Shown here: piece after piece, positions 6,809 to 14,685 of the stretch
How positions within the stretch are numbered: position 1 is the first letter of the stretch
Layout of the letters: the number at the start of each line of letters is the position of its first letter
Source: Microvirga massiliensis
GTDB lineage: Bacteria > Pseudomonadota > Alphaproteobacteria > Rhizobiales > Beijerinckiaceae
DNA: 33,909 nucleotides
Direction of reading: 5' to 3'
Assembly (NCBI RefSeq): GCF_001006805.1
Contig: NZ_LN811366.1
Span: 153,761-187,669, forward strand
Notes under the pieces: generated by a model
The model's input: the letters and a program-made list of their open reading frames with translations, nothing else
What the model was told of the DNA's origin: nothing
Database searches by the model: none
Translations under genes and position numbers: made by a program

Positions 6809-9357
6809 GCGTCATGGAACTCTCACGCCGCACGTTCCTCAAGGCCCAGGCGGCAAGCGCCGCCGCAGCGGCGGCCAACGTTACCCTTCCCGCACAGGCG
6901 CAGAACCTGCCGGTCGGCGAGGACATCAAGCTGCAATGGTCGAAGGCGCCGTGCCGGTTCTGCGGAACCGGCTGCGGTGTCATGGTCGGGGTCAAGGACG
7001 GCAGGGTCGTTGCCACCCACGGCGACATGAAGGCCGAGGTGAACCGCGGCCTCAACTGCGTGAAGGGCTACTTCCTCTCCAAGATCATGTATGGCGCGGA
7101 CCGGCTGACACAGCCGCTCCTGCGCATGAGGAATGGGCAGTACGCGAAGGATGGCGAGTTCCAGCCGATCTCGTGGGACCAGGCCTTCGACGAGATGGCA
7201 CGGCAGTTCAAACGCGTCCTCAAGGAGAAGGGGCCGGATGCCGTCGGCATGTTCGGCTCGGGCCAGTGGACGATCTGGGAGGGCTACGCTGCCTCCAAAC
7301 TGATGCGGGCAGGTTTCCGCACGAACAATCTCGACCCAAACGCGCGTCACTGCATGGCCTCGGCAGCCGTCACGTTCATCCGGACCTTCGGCATGGACGA
7401 GCCCATGGGCTGCTATGACGACTTCGAGCACGCCGACACCTTCGTGCTCTGGGGCTCGAACATGGCCGAGATGCACCCGATCCTGTGGACTCGGATCACG
7501 GACCGGCGACTCTCCGCGCCGCATGTCCGCATCCATACCCTCTCGACCTACGAGCACCGCACGACCGACCTGTCCGACGCCGCGATCATCTTCCAGCCGG
7601 GAACGGACCTCGCGATTCTGAACTACATCGCGAACCACATCATCCAGACGGGCGCCGTGAAGCGGGAGTTCGTGGAGCGCCACGTCAACTTCCGCGTGGC
7701 CAATACGGATATCGGCTACGGGCTGCGTCCGGAGCACGTGCTCGAACAGCGCGCCCAGCACGCCAACGACGCGCAGGTTTCCCACCCCTCGACCTTCGAG
7801 GACTACGCCAAGTTCGTGAGCGAGTACACGCTCGAGAGGGCTTCCGAGATCTCCGGCGTGCGGCCCCAGCAGCTCGAGGCTCTCGCGCGCCTCTACGCCG
7901 ATCCCAGGACGAAGGTGATGTCGCTCTGGACCATGGGCTTCAACCAGCACGTCCGCGGCGTCTGGGCGAACCATATGGTCTACAACCTCCACCTGCTGAC
8001 CGGGAAGATCTCGGAGCCGGGCAACAGTCCCTTCTCGCTGACCGGGCAGCCGTCCGCCTGCGGCACCGCCCGCGAAGTCGGAACCTTCGCGCATCGGCTC
8101 CCGGCCGACATGCAAGTCGCGAACCCCGAGCACCGCAGGCACGCGGAGCAGATCTGGAAGCTCCCGGAGGGACTTCTGCCCGGCAAGGCCGGCTACCACG
8201 CGGTGCAGCAGGACCGGATGCTGAAGGACGGCAAGCTCAATGCCTACTGGATCATGTGCAACAATAACCTCCAGACGGCGCCGAACACCAATAATGAGAC
8301 CTATCCGGGATACCGCAATCCGGCGAACTTCGTCGTGGTTTCGGATGCCTATCCGACCGTCACCGCGCTGGCGGCCGACCTCATCCTTCCGACCGCGATG
8401 TGGGTCGAGAAGGAAGGGGCTTATGGCAATGCGGAGCGTCGCACGCATTTCTGGCACCAGCTCGTCAATGCGCCGGGCGAGGCCCATTCGGATCTGTGGC
8501 AGCTCGCCGAGTTCTCGAAACGCTTCACCACCGACGAGGTCTGGTCCGAGGAGATCCTGGCCAAGGCGCCGGAATATCGCGGCAAGACGCTCTACGAGGT
8601 CCTGTTCGCCAATGGCGAGGCTAACAAGTTCCCGGTTTCGGAGATCGACCCGAGCCACGAGAACCAGGAAGCCAGGCACTTCGGCTTCTATATCCAGAAG
8701 GGCCTGTTCGAGGAATACGCCGCGTTCGGACGCGGGCACGGACACGACCTCGCGCCGTTCGACACCTATCACGAGGTGCGCGGGCTGCGCTGGCCCGTGG
8801 TCGACGGCAAGGAGACGCTCTGGCGCTATCGCGAAGGCTTCGACCCTTACGTGGAAAAGGGTTCGGGTTGGCAGTTCTATGGCAACCCGGACAAGAAGGC
8901 GAACGTCGTTGCGGCTCCCTATGAACCGCCCGCGGAGGTGCCCGACGAGGAGTTCGACCTCTGGCTCGTGACGGGTCGCGTGCTGGAGCACTGGCATTCG
9001 GGTTCTATGACAATGCGGGTTCCCGAACTCTACAAGGCATTCTCCGGCGCCGTGCTGTTCATGCATCCCGACGATGCCGCGAAACGCGGCCTCCGGCGAG
9101 GGCAGGAGGTCCGGGTGGCGTCGCGGCGTGGCGAGATCCGCACTCGCGTTGAGACGCGCGGCCGCAACAAGACGCCTCCGGGCGTCGTCTTCGTGCCGTT
9201 CTTCGACGCGAGCCAGCTCATCAACAAGGTGACGCTGGACGCGACCGATCCGATCTCGAAGCAGACCGACTTCAAGAAATGCGCGGTCAAGGTCGTGGCG
9301 GCCAGCGTAGCGGAGAATACCCCATCAGGAGCGCCCGCCGGGGGGATTGTGCGATGA
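6805..9357 (+). CDS. napA: NapA, catalytic subunit of periplasmic nitrate reductase
   Basis: The 850-residue protein reduces nitrate to nitrite in the periplasm. Residues 7-13 (SRRTFLK) form the twin-arginine export motif, followed by an alanine-rich helix ending at AQA near 32. The [4Fe-4S] site is Cys50, Cys53, Cys57 and Cys85 (CRFCGTGCG and LNCVKGYF). Cys183 in DPNARHCMASAAVTF is the expected ligand of the molybdenum bis-MGD cofactor. QTAPNTNNETYPGYRNP, DLILPTAMWVEKEGAYGNAE and the C-terminal LVTGRVLEHWHSGSMTMRVP are all strong NapA landmarks. Length is close to the usual 830. All key residues are present, so it should be active. The gene is coupled by ATGA overlaps to napD before it and napB after it. 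Confidence 0.98.
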   Translation: MSVMELSRRTFLKAQAASAAAAAANVTLPAQAQNLPVGEDIKLQWSKAPCRFCGTGCGVMVGVKDGRVVATHGDMKAEVNRGLNCVKGYFLSKIMYGADRLTQPLLRMRNGQYAKDGEFQPISWDQAFDEMARQFKRVLKEKGPDAVGMFGSGQWTIWEGYAASKLMRAGFRTNNLDPNARHCMASAAVTFIRTFGMDEPMGCYDDFEHADTFVLWGSNMAEMHPILWTRITDRRLSAPHVRIHTLSTYEHRTTDLSDAAIIFQPGTDLAILNYIANHIIQTGAVKREFVERHVNFRVANTDIGYGLRPEHVLEQRAQHANDAQVSHPSTFEDYAKFVSEYTLERASEISGVRPQQLEALARLYADPRTKVMSLWTMGFNQHVRGVWANHMVYNLHLLTGKISEPGNSPFSLTGQPSACGTAREVGTFAHRLPADMQVANPEHRRHAEQIWKLPEGLLPGKAGYHAVQQDRMLKDGKLNAYWIMCNNNLQTAPNTNNETYPGYRNPANFVVVSDAYPTVTALAADLILPTAMWVEKEGAYGNAERRTHFWHQLVNAPGEAHSDLWQLAEFSKRFTTDEVWSEEILAKAPEYRGKTLYEVLFANGEANKFPVSEIDPSHENQEARHFGFYIQKGLFEEYAAFGRGHGHDLAPFDTYHEVRGLRWPVVDGKETLWRYREGFDPYVEKGSGWQFYGNPDKKANVVAAPYEPPAEVPDEEFDLWLVTGRVLEHWHSGSMTMRVPELYKAFSGAVLFMHPDDAAKRGLRRGQEVRVASRRGEIRTRVETRGRNKTPPGVVFVPFFDASQLINKVTLDATDPISKQTDFKKCAVKVVAASVAENTPSGAPAGGIVR

Positions 9358-9833
9358 GACGTCCGATCCTCCTCTCGCTCGCTGCATCGCTGCCCTGCCT
9401 CTTTGCGGGAGCCATCATGGCCCAGGTCGGCGGGCCCGGGCGCGACGCGCCGCGCCTGCGCGGCCCGGAACCCTTCACGCGCGAGGTTCCGGCGCCGCCA
9501 ATGCAGCGCCAGATCACGGACGACATCCGCCGCCGACGCAACTATCCCGACCAGCCACCCCTCATCCCGCATTCCATTGAGGGGTATGCGCTCGACCTGA
9601 ACGCCAACAAGTGCCTGTCCTGCCATTCCCGCAAGTTCACAGAGCAGAGTCAGGCGCCCATGATCAGCGTGACGCACTACCAGGACCGGGACGGCAATTT
9701 CCTGGGAGGAGTCGCCCCGCGGCGCTACGCCTGCCTGGCCTGTCACGTGCCTCAGACCACGGCTCAACCCCTCGTCGACAATCTGTTCACCGACATGGAC
9801 GCGCTCGCCGAGCCCGAGCGACGGAGCCGCTGA
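9354..9833 (+). CDS. napB: NapB, dihaem cytochrome c subunit of periplasmic nitrate reductase
   Basis: The start is ATG 9354, overlapping the napA stop (ATGA); a longer in-frame start inside napA at 9279 is unlikely. The protein has 159 residues. Residues 1-23 are a Sec signal (RRPILLSLAASLPCLFAGAI, then MAQ). Two haem-binding motifs are seen, CLSCH near residue 85 and CLACH near 126. The conserved PPLIPHSIEGY and APMISVTHYQDRDG segments, typical of NapB, lie before and between them. NapB passes electrons from NapC to the iron-sulfur cluster of NapA in the periplasm. Only one base separates its stop from the napC start. Confidence 0.96.
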   Translation: MRRPILLSLAASLPCLFAGAIMAQVGGPGRDAPRLRGPEPFTREVPAPPMQRQITDDIRRRRNYPDQPPLIPHSIEGYALDLNANKCLSCHSRKFTEQSQAPMISVTHYQDRDGNFLGGVAPRRYACLACHVPQTTAQPLVDNLFTDMDALAEPERRSR

Positions 9834-9834
9834 A

Positions 9835-10452
9835 ATGGTGACGTCGATCACGCGGGCTCTCGGCGAGTCGCGCCTTGGCGAATGGATCCGCCGGGCCTTC
9901 TCTCCCGCGCGGACGCTGAGCCTCGCTTTCCTGACGCTCGGCGGATTCTTAGCCGGCGTCTTCTTCTGGGGTGGGTTCAACACCGTCCTGGAGGCCACCA
10001 ACACGGAACGGTTCTGCGTGAGCTGTCACGAGATGGAGACGAACGTCTTCGAGGAGCTCAAAGGCACGATCCACTTCGTCAATCGGTCGGGCGTGCGTGC
10101 GACCTGCCCGGATTGCCACGTGCCGCACGAATGGACCAATAAGATCGCCCGCAAGATGCAGGCCTCGAAGGAGGTCTGGGGCCACATCTTCGGCTCGATC
10201 AACACGCGCGAGAAGTTCCTTGCGCTGCGCCGGCACCTGGCGGACCGGGAGTGGGAGCGCATGAAGGCCAACGACTCCCTCGAATGCCGCAACTGCCACT
10301 CGGCTGAATCGATGGACCTGACGAAGCAGAACCCGCGCGCGGCACAGGCGCATGAGCGTTTCCTGTTCACGGGCGAGAGGACCTGCATCGACTGCCACAA
10401 GGGGATCGCGCACCGACTGCCCGACATGTCCGGGGTGCCGGGGTGGCAATGA
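9835..10452 (+). CDS. napC: NapC, membrane-anchored tetrahaem quinol dehydrogenase
   Basis: The 205-residue protein has one N-terminal membrane helix (residues about 28-48, LSLAFLTLGGFLAGVFFWGG) and then a periplasmic domain. Four haem motifs are present: CVSCH, CPDCH, CRNCH and CIDCH. The family signature after the first haem, F-C-VSCHEM, and GTIHFVNRSGVRATCPDCHV are intact. NapC/NirT proteins oxidise quinol in the membrane and feed NapB. No napF, napG or napH is found, so quinol oxidation by NapC is the only visible electron route, as in other alphaproteobacterial napEDABC clusters. Its stop overlaps the start of the next gene. Confidence 0.96.
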   Translation: MVTSITRALGESRLGEWIRRAFSPARTLSLAFLTLGGFLAGVFFWGGFNTVLEATNTERFCVSCHEMETNVFEELKGTIHFVNRSGVRATCPDCHVPHEWTNKIARKMQASKEVWGHIFGSINTREKFLALRRHLADREWERMKANDSLECRNCHSAESMDLTKQNPRAAQAHERFLFTGERTCIDCHKGIAHRLPDMSGVPGWQ

Positions 10453-11021
10453 TGCAGATGCGAGCGAACGGCGGCGCCGGCCACCGTAGCATCCTCCCAG
10501 CCATCGTGCTCGCGGCTCTCGCCTTCGCCGCCGTCATGGTACCGGCTATGGCTGTGGCACAGCCCAGCGCATCGACCCAGGCCGCCAAGCCGCCGGATGC
10601 GGAGACGTTCGTCAGCTTCGCCCACAGTTTGGCCGTCGTGCAGGCCCGCGCTGCCGAGCTGGTTGCGTCCAGGGAAACGAGGCCGGAGGCACGGTCCTTT
10701 GCGCAACGGATGGTGGAGTTCCGGCGCGGTCAGATCGCAAGACTCGAGGGCGTCGCCCGGGAGAACAGCGTTCCGGTTCCGGCGCTGCCCCAGTTCGAGC
10801 ACCGGATGATCCTCGAAAATCTCGAGCCGCTCGACTTCCTGGCGCTCAGCCGCCGTTATGCGGAATTCCAGGTCCAGGCCTTGGAGCAGGAATTGCAGAT
10901 CTATGCCAGCGTGCAGGATGCGCCCGTCGGATGGCTCAGCGCGCTTGCCCGCGAGATGCTCCCTGAGCTATCGCGGCTGCTGGATGAGGCACGGGAGATG
11001 CAAAAGGCTGTCGGCCCCTAG
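10449..11021 (+). CDS. Periplasmic DUF4142-like helical protein coupled to napC
   Basis: ATG 10449 overlaps the napC TGA (ATGA), giving 190 residues; a GTG at 10443 is also in frame. An N-terminal hydrophobic stretch (IVLAALAFAAVMVPAMAVAQ) is a signal peptide. The mature part is all helical: ETFVSFAHSLAVVQARAAEL near the front, then ASRETRPEARSFAQRMVEFR, then a long C-terminal helix. The F-x-x-x-A-x-x-x-x-x-x-x-A-x-EL-x-AS-x-x-x-x-x-x-A-x-x-FAQRM-V pattern resembles DUF4142, four-helix-bundle exported proteins. No haem or metal motif is visible. The coupling suggests it is made with the Nap complex; a Nap role would be new and is inference. No further gene follows in the operon. Confidence 0.65.
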   Translation: MMQMRANGGAGHRSILPAIVLAALAFAAVMVPAMAVAQPSASTQAAKPPDAETFVSFAHSLAVVQARAAELVASRETRPEARSFAQRMVEFRRGQIARLEGVARENSVPVPALPQFEHRMILENLEPLDFLALSRRYAEFQVQALEQELQIYASVQDAPVGWLSALAREMLPELSRLLDEAREMQKAVGP

Positions 11022-11026
11022 CTTCC

Positions 11027-11053
11027 GGGTGCCTGGTTTGTACGAGGGCACCC
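11027..11053 (+). terminator. Hairpin just after the nap operon
   Basis: GGGTGCC (11027-11033) pairs with GGCACCC (11047-11053) around a 13-base loop, six bases after the last stop codon. No T-run follows, so termination strength is uncertain. Confidence 0.3.
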
Positions 11054-11615
11054 TGCAAGGACGCTCCGATCTCCATCGAATGTTCCCTGCCGCGCGATCC
11101 CGGACCGATGCGCCTCATAGGCCTCGATCAATGCTATGCGCAGAGCGATCGCATATAAGCAGTTCCAGCCGTGGCGTTGTGGGCTGAACAAGTATTGTGG
11201 TCTACGTTTATATGCACTCATTTTTGTTCAATTGGCCCAGACAGCCCGAATCAATTGAAGATCGAGATGTCCCGCCGAAAAGGTGTTCAGGCGCAAATTG
11301 TTCACTTTGCGCCTCTGGCCGCTCTCCCTAAAGACCGGCGCTGTGCAAGAGATATCTGATACCGGGATTCCCGACCACCGACCGACCGGCTACTCGTCAC
11401 GGTAACCGTCGAAGGCTCGGCAGAGCAGGACAGCAGGCTGCCGACGTTGGCCATAGTCCCCAAGCGAGCAGAGCGGCCGAACGAAAAAACAAATTTCGCA
11501 AACAATTTCAGATACTTGCGCAATCGGCTCGAACTCGATACGTTCCGCCAATCGGGCACGAGGTGAAGACTGTAAAGTCGGTCAGGCCCGTGGTGCTCTG
11601 GCACGAGGAGGCGGA
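11054..11615. other. Junction region between the nap operon and the recombinase element
   Basis: About 560 bases without a convincing gene. Base composition drops visibly from about 11170 onward, so the left edge of the foreign element is probably near here. The stretch includes a perfect inverted repeat AGGCGCAAA (11289-11297) / TTTGCGCCT (11306-11314) with an 8-base spacer. That is the geometry of a tyrosine-recombinase core site or an operator. A minus-strand frame at 11302-11604 has no ribosome site or family match. No tRNA gene is seen, so insertion at a tRNA is not supported. Confidence 0.45.
11289..11314. repeat. Perfect 9-bp inverted repeat with 8-base spacer (possible att core or operator)
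   Basis: AGGCGCAAA and TTTGCGCCT face each other around TTGTTCAC, about 300 bases before the recombinase leader ORF. Arms of 9 to 13 bp around a 6 to 8 base core are what tyrosine recombinases cut. I found no second copy at the right side of the island by eye, so an operator role is equally possible. Confidence 0.35.
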
Positions 11616-11669
11616 ATGAAAGCTAACCGTTTGAGCGCCTCGCGGTGCGGTCTTCGGTCACTGCTATGA
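11616..11669 (+). CDS. 17-residue leader peptide coupled to the first recombinase
   Basis: A near-perfect ribosome site (AGGAGGCGGA) stands directly before ATG 11616. The ORF reads MKANRLSASRCGLRSLL and ends TGA 11667-11669. That stop overlaps the ATG of the first recombinase (ATGA at 11666-11669). The recombinase itself has no ribosome site of its own outside this ORF. The layout implies that translation of the leader re-initiates on the recombinase start, tying integrase output to leader translation. The codons include several leucine, serine and arginine codons, but no run of one amino acid suggests classic attenuation. The peptide itself may have no function. Confidence 0.45.
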   Translation: MKANRLSASRCGLRSLL

Positions 11670-12997
11670 TCGTGGCAGACAACCTTCAATTCGGAACCGG
11701 ATGCGCGACACGCATTCGCGTTTACATCAACAACCGCTCCGACCTTCAGCATGTAAAGCTGGGCGAACCGTTCATCGTTGAAGAGCCAACGATGAAGATA
11801 GTTGAAGAACCGTCCACGTTTCTACTGCGCGCATTTGTACAAAGTGGAAGAAACGCTTCTAAGCATTCGTGGTGGGCGGCGGCTTACGCTATCGCGCACT
11901 GGTTTGAAACACTCAATCATCTCGGACTCGACTGGCAGATCGCAACCAGAGAGAATCTAATCCGTTATCGAGACGCTCATTTCGCCCCTGGCATCATCTC
12001 ACCGCAAACGGGAAGGCCGTATTCGAAAAACACTGTCCGCAGCAGAATGCTGTACATCATCCAATTCTACTCTTTTCAAGCGCGTGCCGGAGTGTACTCA
12101 GGAAGTCTGCACGTCGAAAGCATGCGCAGCGTCACTAAAGAGCCACGGACAAGACTTGATGCTGCTACCTACACTCAACGAAATTCAGCACAGGGCGAAC
12201 TGACCTCCCTCCTTCCAAGGAAACGTCGGGCGACAAGCCCGATTCGTCCTTTCTCCGGAGTCGAGTGGGACAAATTTACAGAAGCATTGGGTCCGCTCCC
12301 ATCGGAACAACTGAATGCGCAAGCGCAGTCGTGTCGAAACCGCTTGATCATTATATTAACAGTCCTGACGGGACTTCGCGTCTCCGAGGTAATGAGACTC
12401 ACCTGCCACGACTTCCTCACGATGAAACCAGACACCAATTCTCCTGCCGTAGAGCAGCCCCTCAATGTCAACGGAAAGGGCGATATCGACCGATTGGTGG
12501 GCATTCCAAACTGGCTCGTCGCAGAGGTGCAAACCTATATCCACGGCGAGCGAGCGAGGGCTGTACAGAGCATCCGTGCCGCTGGCAGGAAAACTAACGT
12601 CTCGGCGCTGTTTGTATCCAATGTTGGTCACAGTCGAGTCGGCCTGCCAATGACCAAGCGCTGCTACCAAAAAGTTGTTGAGAATGCATGCGTAGCGGCC
12701 GGGTTGACTAAGATCATTCAGCGAACCGACCCGATAACAAGATCAATAACGTGGGTAGAGAAGCCAAAGCATTGCTTCCACGATCTTCGGCATACCTTCG
12801 CAGTGCTATTGTACCAAGCCGAGAGGGCAATCGGAAATCCTGAACCGTGGAAGCGCGTCCAACAGGCACTTGGGCATAAGTACCTAAAGGAAACCATAGA
12901 AACGTACATCTCGTTTGTCACGGTATTCGATAACACGCCCCACGTCGTAAATACGTGGGATTTGATCGGACAAACTCTACCAGGAAGGCCGACATGA
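11666..12997 (+). CDS. Tyrosine recombinase A of a multi-recombinase element (TnpA-like)
   Basis: ATG 11666 is chosen because it overlaps the leader stop; a GTG at 11645 is in frame but lies inside the leader. The protein has 443 residues. A SAM-like core-binding domain covers about 45-165. The catalytic domain carries a complete set: Arg238 in TGLRVSEVMRL, a lysine in the VNGKGDIDRLV hairpin near 270, His372 and Arg375 in HDLRHTFAVLL, His404 in LGHKYLKETI, and nucleophile Tyr414 in ETYIS. It should be an active strand-exchange enzyme acting on the element ends. Base composition is lower in GC than the nap genes. It is the first of four genes reading the same way and overlaps the next start by ATGA. 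Confidence 0.93.
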   Translation: MIVADNLQFGTGCATRIRVYINNRSDLQHVKLGEPFIVEEPTMKIVEEPSTFLLRAFVQSGRNASKHSWWAAAYAIAHWFETLNHLGLDWQIATRENLIRYRDAHFAPGIISPQTGRPYSKNTVRSRMLYIIQFYSFQARAGVYSGSLHVESMRSVTKEPRTRLDAATYTQRNSAQGELTSLLPRKRRATSPIRPFSGVEWDKFTEALGPLPSEQLNAQAQSCRNRLIIILTVLTGLRVSEVMRLTCHDFLTMKPDTNSPAVEQPLNVNGKGDIDRLVGIPNWLVAEVQTYIHGERARAVQSIRAAGRKTNVSALFVSNVGHSRVGLPMTKRCYQKVVENACVAAGLTKIIQRTDPITRSITWVEKPKHCFHDLRHTFAVLLYQAERAIGNPEPWKRVQQALGHKYLKETIETYISFVTVFDNTPHVVNTWDLIGQTLPGRPT

Positions 12998-14679
12998 GAA
13001 CTGGGCCTGAAGCGAGCAGCATTATCGCGCAAGCGATTAGAGAGAGCTATCGCGACATTGACGTAGTTGACCCTTCGAACCATCGCGCCGCCCTTTGCAA
13101 AGAAGTGGAGTGCGACGTTGGAGAAAGACTGCACAATACGCAGTTATATGCTCTCGCTAATAATCTGCCATGGCTGGCAAGAAGAGGCTTTCCATTTCTT
13201 GATAAGGTCCCATTTCTTGCTCTCCCACTCTTTCAGGCGCACCTAGCATGGGCGGGAGGTAAGGAGCGATCTACGGAGGGGACCGGCAGGGTACTTTTAC
13301 GCCTGTTTTGCGAGTTTCTGCATTCCACGGGTCTCGGAGACTTGCGGCTGGAAGATATCGATCGCGCTGTCATAACAGCATTCGTGCACTGGCTAAACGC
13401 GCCGAATAGACACAACGGAAAACCGTTCGCACTAGGAACGAGAAGGCGCGCATACTACCACGCCCGTATCCTCCTTGGAGAGTTGGCCCTTCTGGAGCAA
13501 TATCGAGCACAAGCACGTAGAATTATAGCTCTCTGGCCGATGCGACAGTGGCCAGGAGCAGATCGAAGATCAACTCCGACACCGCGCTTGCCGCGCGAAG
13601 TTCTCGAAAGAATCATTCACGCAGCGACTACAGAAATACTCGAAACAGCGAGAAGACTTAACGACACGCAAAACCGTAGTTCGCTATTTCCGACATCGGC
13701 GAGGCACCTCGTCCCATACGCGCTCGTGGTAAGCGTCGCGACGGCATTCAATCCGCAGAGCGTCCTTGCGTTGGAATGGAGCGATATCGAAGAAAGTTCG
13801 CTTCTCGGAGAACCAGTAATAAGATTATATGGGAGTAAGCCTCGTTCGGCGACCGATCCAGTGATTACAGTGAACGCCCAATCTGTCAACGGGTTCGGGG
13901 TTGGTATGGCCCTTCAAACACTGCGCGCTTGGACGATCGGATTGCAATCAGATCTTTGCCCGAACCACAGAGACCGATTGTTCATCTATGCACCTTCGCG
14001 GCGGAATGGTCGATCAAGGGCAATAGCAATAGAAGGATTCCACGGCCCCTCGTCAAACAGAATGTGGCAAGTCGGACTGAAGAGATTTTGTGCCGATAAT
14101 GGCATCCCTCAGTTTACCCTTTCTCAAATCCGCCACACAATCTCTGACGAGTTCCTACTTCAAGGCGGAGACATCAGGGCGGCAAGAGTACTCCTCAATC
14201 ATCAGAGCGTTGATACCTCTTGGGCCTACTATTCCAAGGATGGAGTGCGTCAGCGGTATGTTGAAAGTCTTGGCGAAGTCTTCTTGCTCCGAGAAAGATG
14301 GCGTGAAACCGGCGGAATAATCGATCCGCGCGATCGTACGGCAGCACAGCGTCGGGAGGCCGCAACGCCGGGCTTTGTGTGTTTCGATCCTTTTGATAGT
14401 CCGCAGTTAAACCAGACGCCGGGCCGCCTCTGCACTGCATATGGCCGTTGCCCTTCATGCCCTCTGGCGGCAGCTTGTGTAACGGACAGATCCTGCGTTG
14501 CTGCCTACTGCGCATTGCGACGTGCTATAGTTGAAGCCCACGTAAGCCACACCTCACAAGCCTGGACTATTCAATGGGCACCAGTACTTGTTGATATTGA
14601 CGCACTGTTAGCGCTCGTGCCGCCCGACGTGATGAAGCACGCATCAACGATTACGATGAGATTGCCGATGGTCGGGTAG
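12994..14679 (+). CDS. Tyrosine recombinase B with degenerate active site and Cys-rich tail
   Basis: ATG 12994 overlaps the previous stop (ATGA), giving 561 residues. The C-terminal half aligns with the tyrosine recombinase fold, but box I reads TAFNPQSVLALEW, so the catalytic arginine is Asn253. The HxxR box reads LSQIRHTISDE, so its first histidine is Ser377. Arg380, His381, His403 (LLNHQSVDTSWAYYS) and Tyr412/Tyr413 remain. Loss of arginine I should block normal cleavage, so this subunit may be structural, DNA-binding or a regulator of its partners. The tail (residues about 470-510) has cysteines spaced C-x5-C-x2-C-x4-C-x5-C-x4-C, including YGRCPSCPLAAACV, a likely zinc site. The gene ends six bases before the next one. 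Confidence 0.85.
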   Translation: MRTGPEASSIIAQAIRESYRDIDVVDPSNHRAALCKEVECDVGERLHNTQLYALANNLPWLARRGFPFLDKVPFLALPLFQAHLAWAGGKERSTEGTGRVLLRLFCEFLHSTGLGDLRLEDIDRAVITAFVHWLNAPNRHNGKPFALGTRRRAYYHARILLGELALLEQYRAQARRIIALWPMRQWPGADRRSTPTPRLPREVLERIIHAATTEILETARRLNDTQNRSSLFPTSARHLVPYALVVSVATAFNPQSVLALEWSDIEESSLLGEPVIRLYGSKPRSATDPVITVNAQSVNGFGVGMALQTLRAWTIGLQSDLCPNHRDRLFIYAPSRRNGRSRAIAIEGFHGPSSNRMWQVGLKRFCADNGIPQFTLSQIRHTISDEFLLQGGDIRAARVLLNHQSVDTSWAYYSKDGVRQRYVESLGEVFLLRERWRETGGIIDPRDRTAAQRREAATPGFVCFDPFDSPQLNQTPGRLCTAYGRCPSCPLAAACVTDRSCVAAYCALRRAIVEAHVSHTSQAWTIQWAPVLVDIDALLALVPPDVMKHASTITMRLPMVG

Positions 14680-14685
14680 ATCGCC

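Noticed and set aside
6823..9066. 747-codon minus-strand open frame
   Set aside because: Antisense to napA, with composition of a GC shadow and no recognisable domain.
11054..11615. tRNA gene as insertion target
   Set aside because: No cloverleaf or TTCGA-type T-loop could be read in this region or at the right side.
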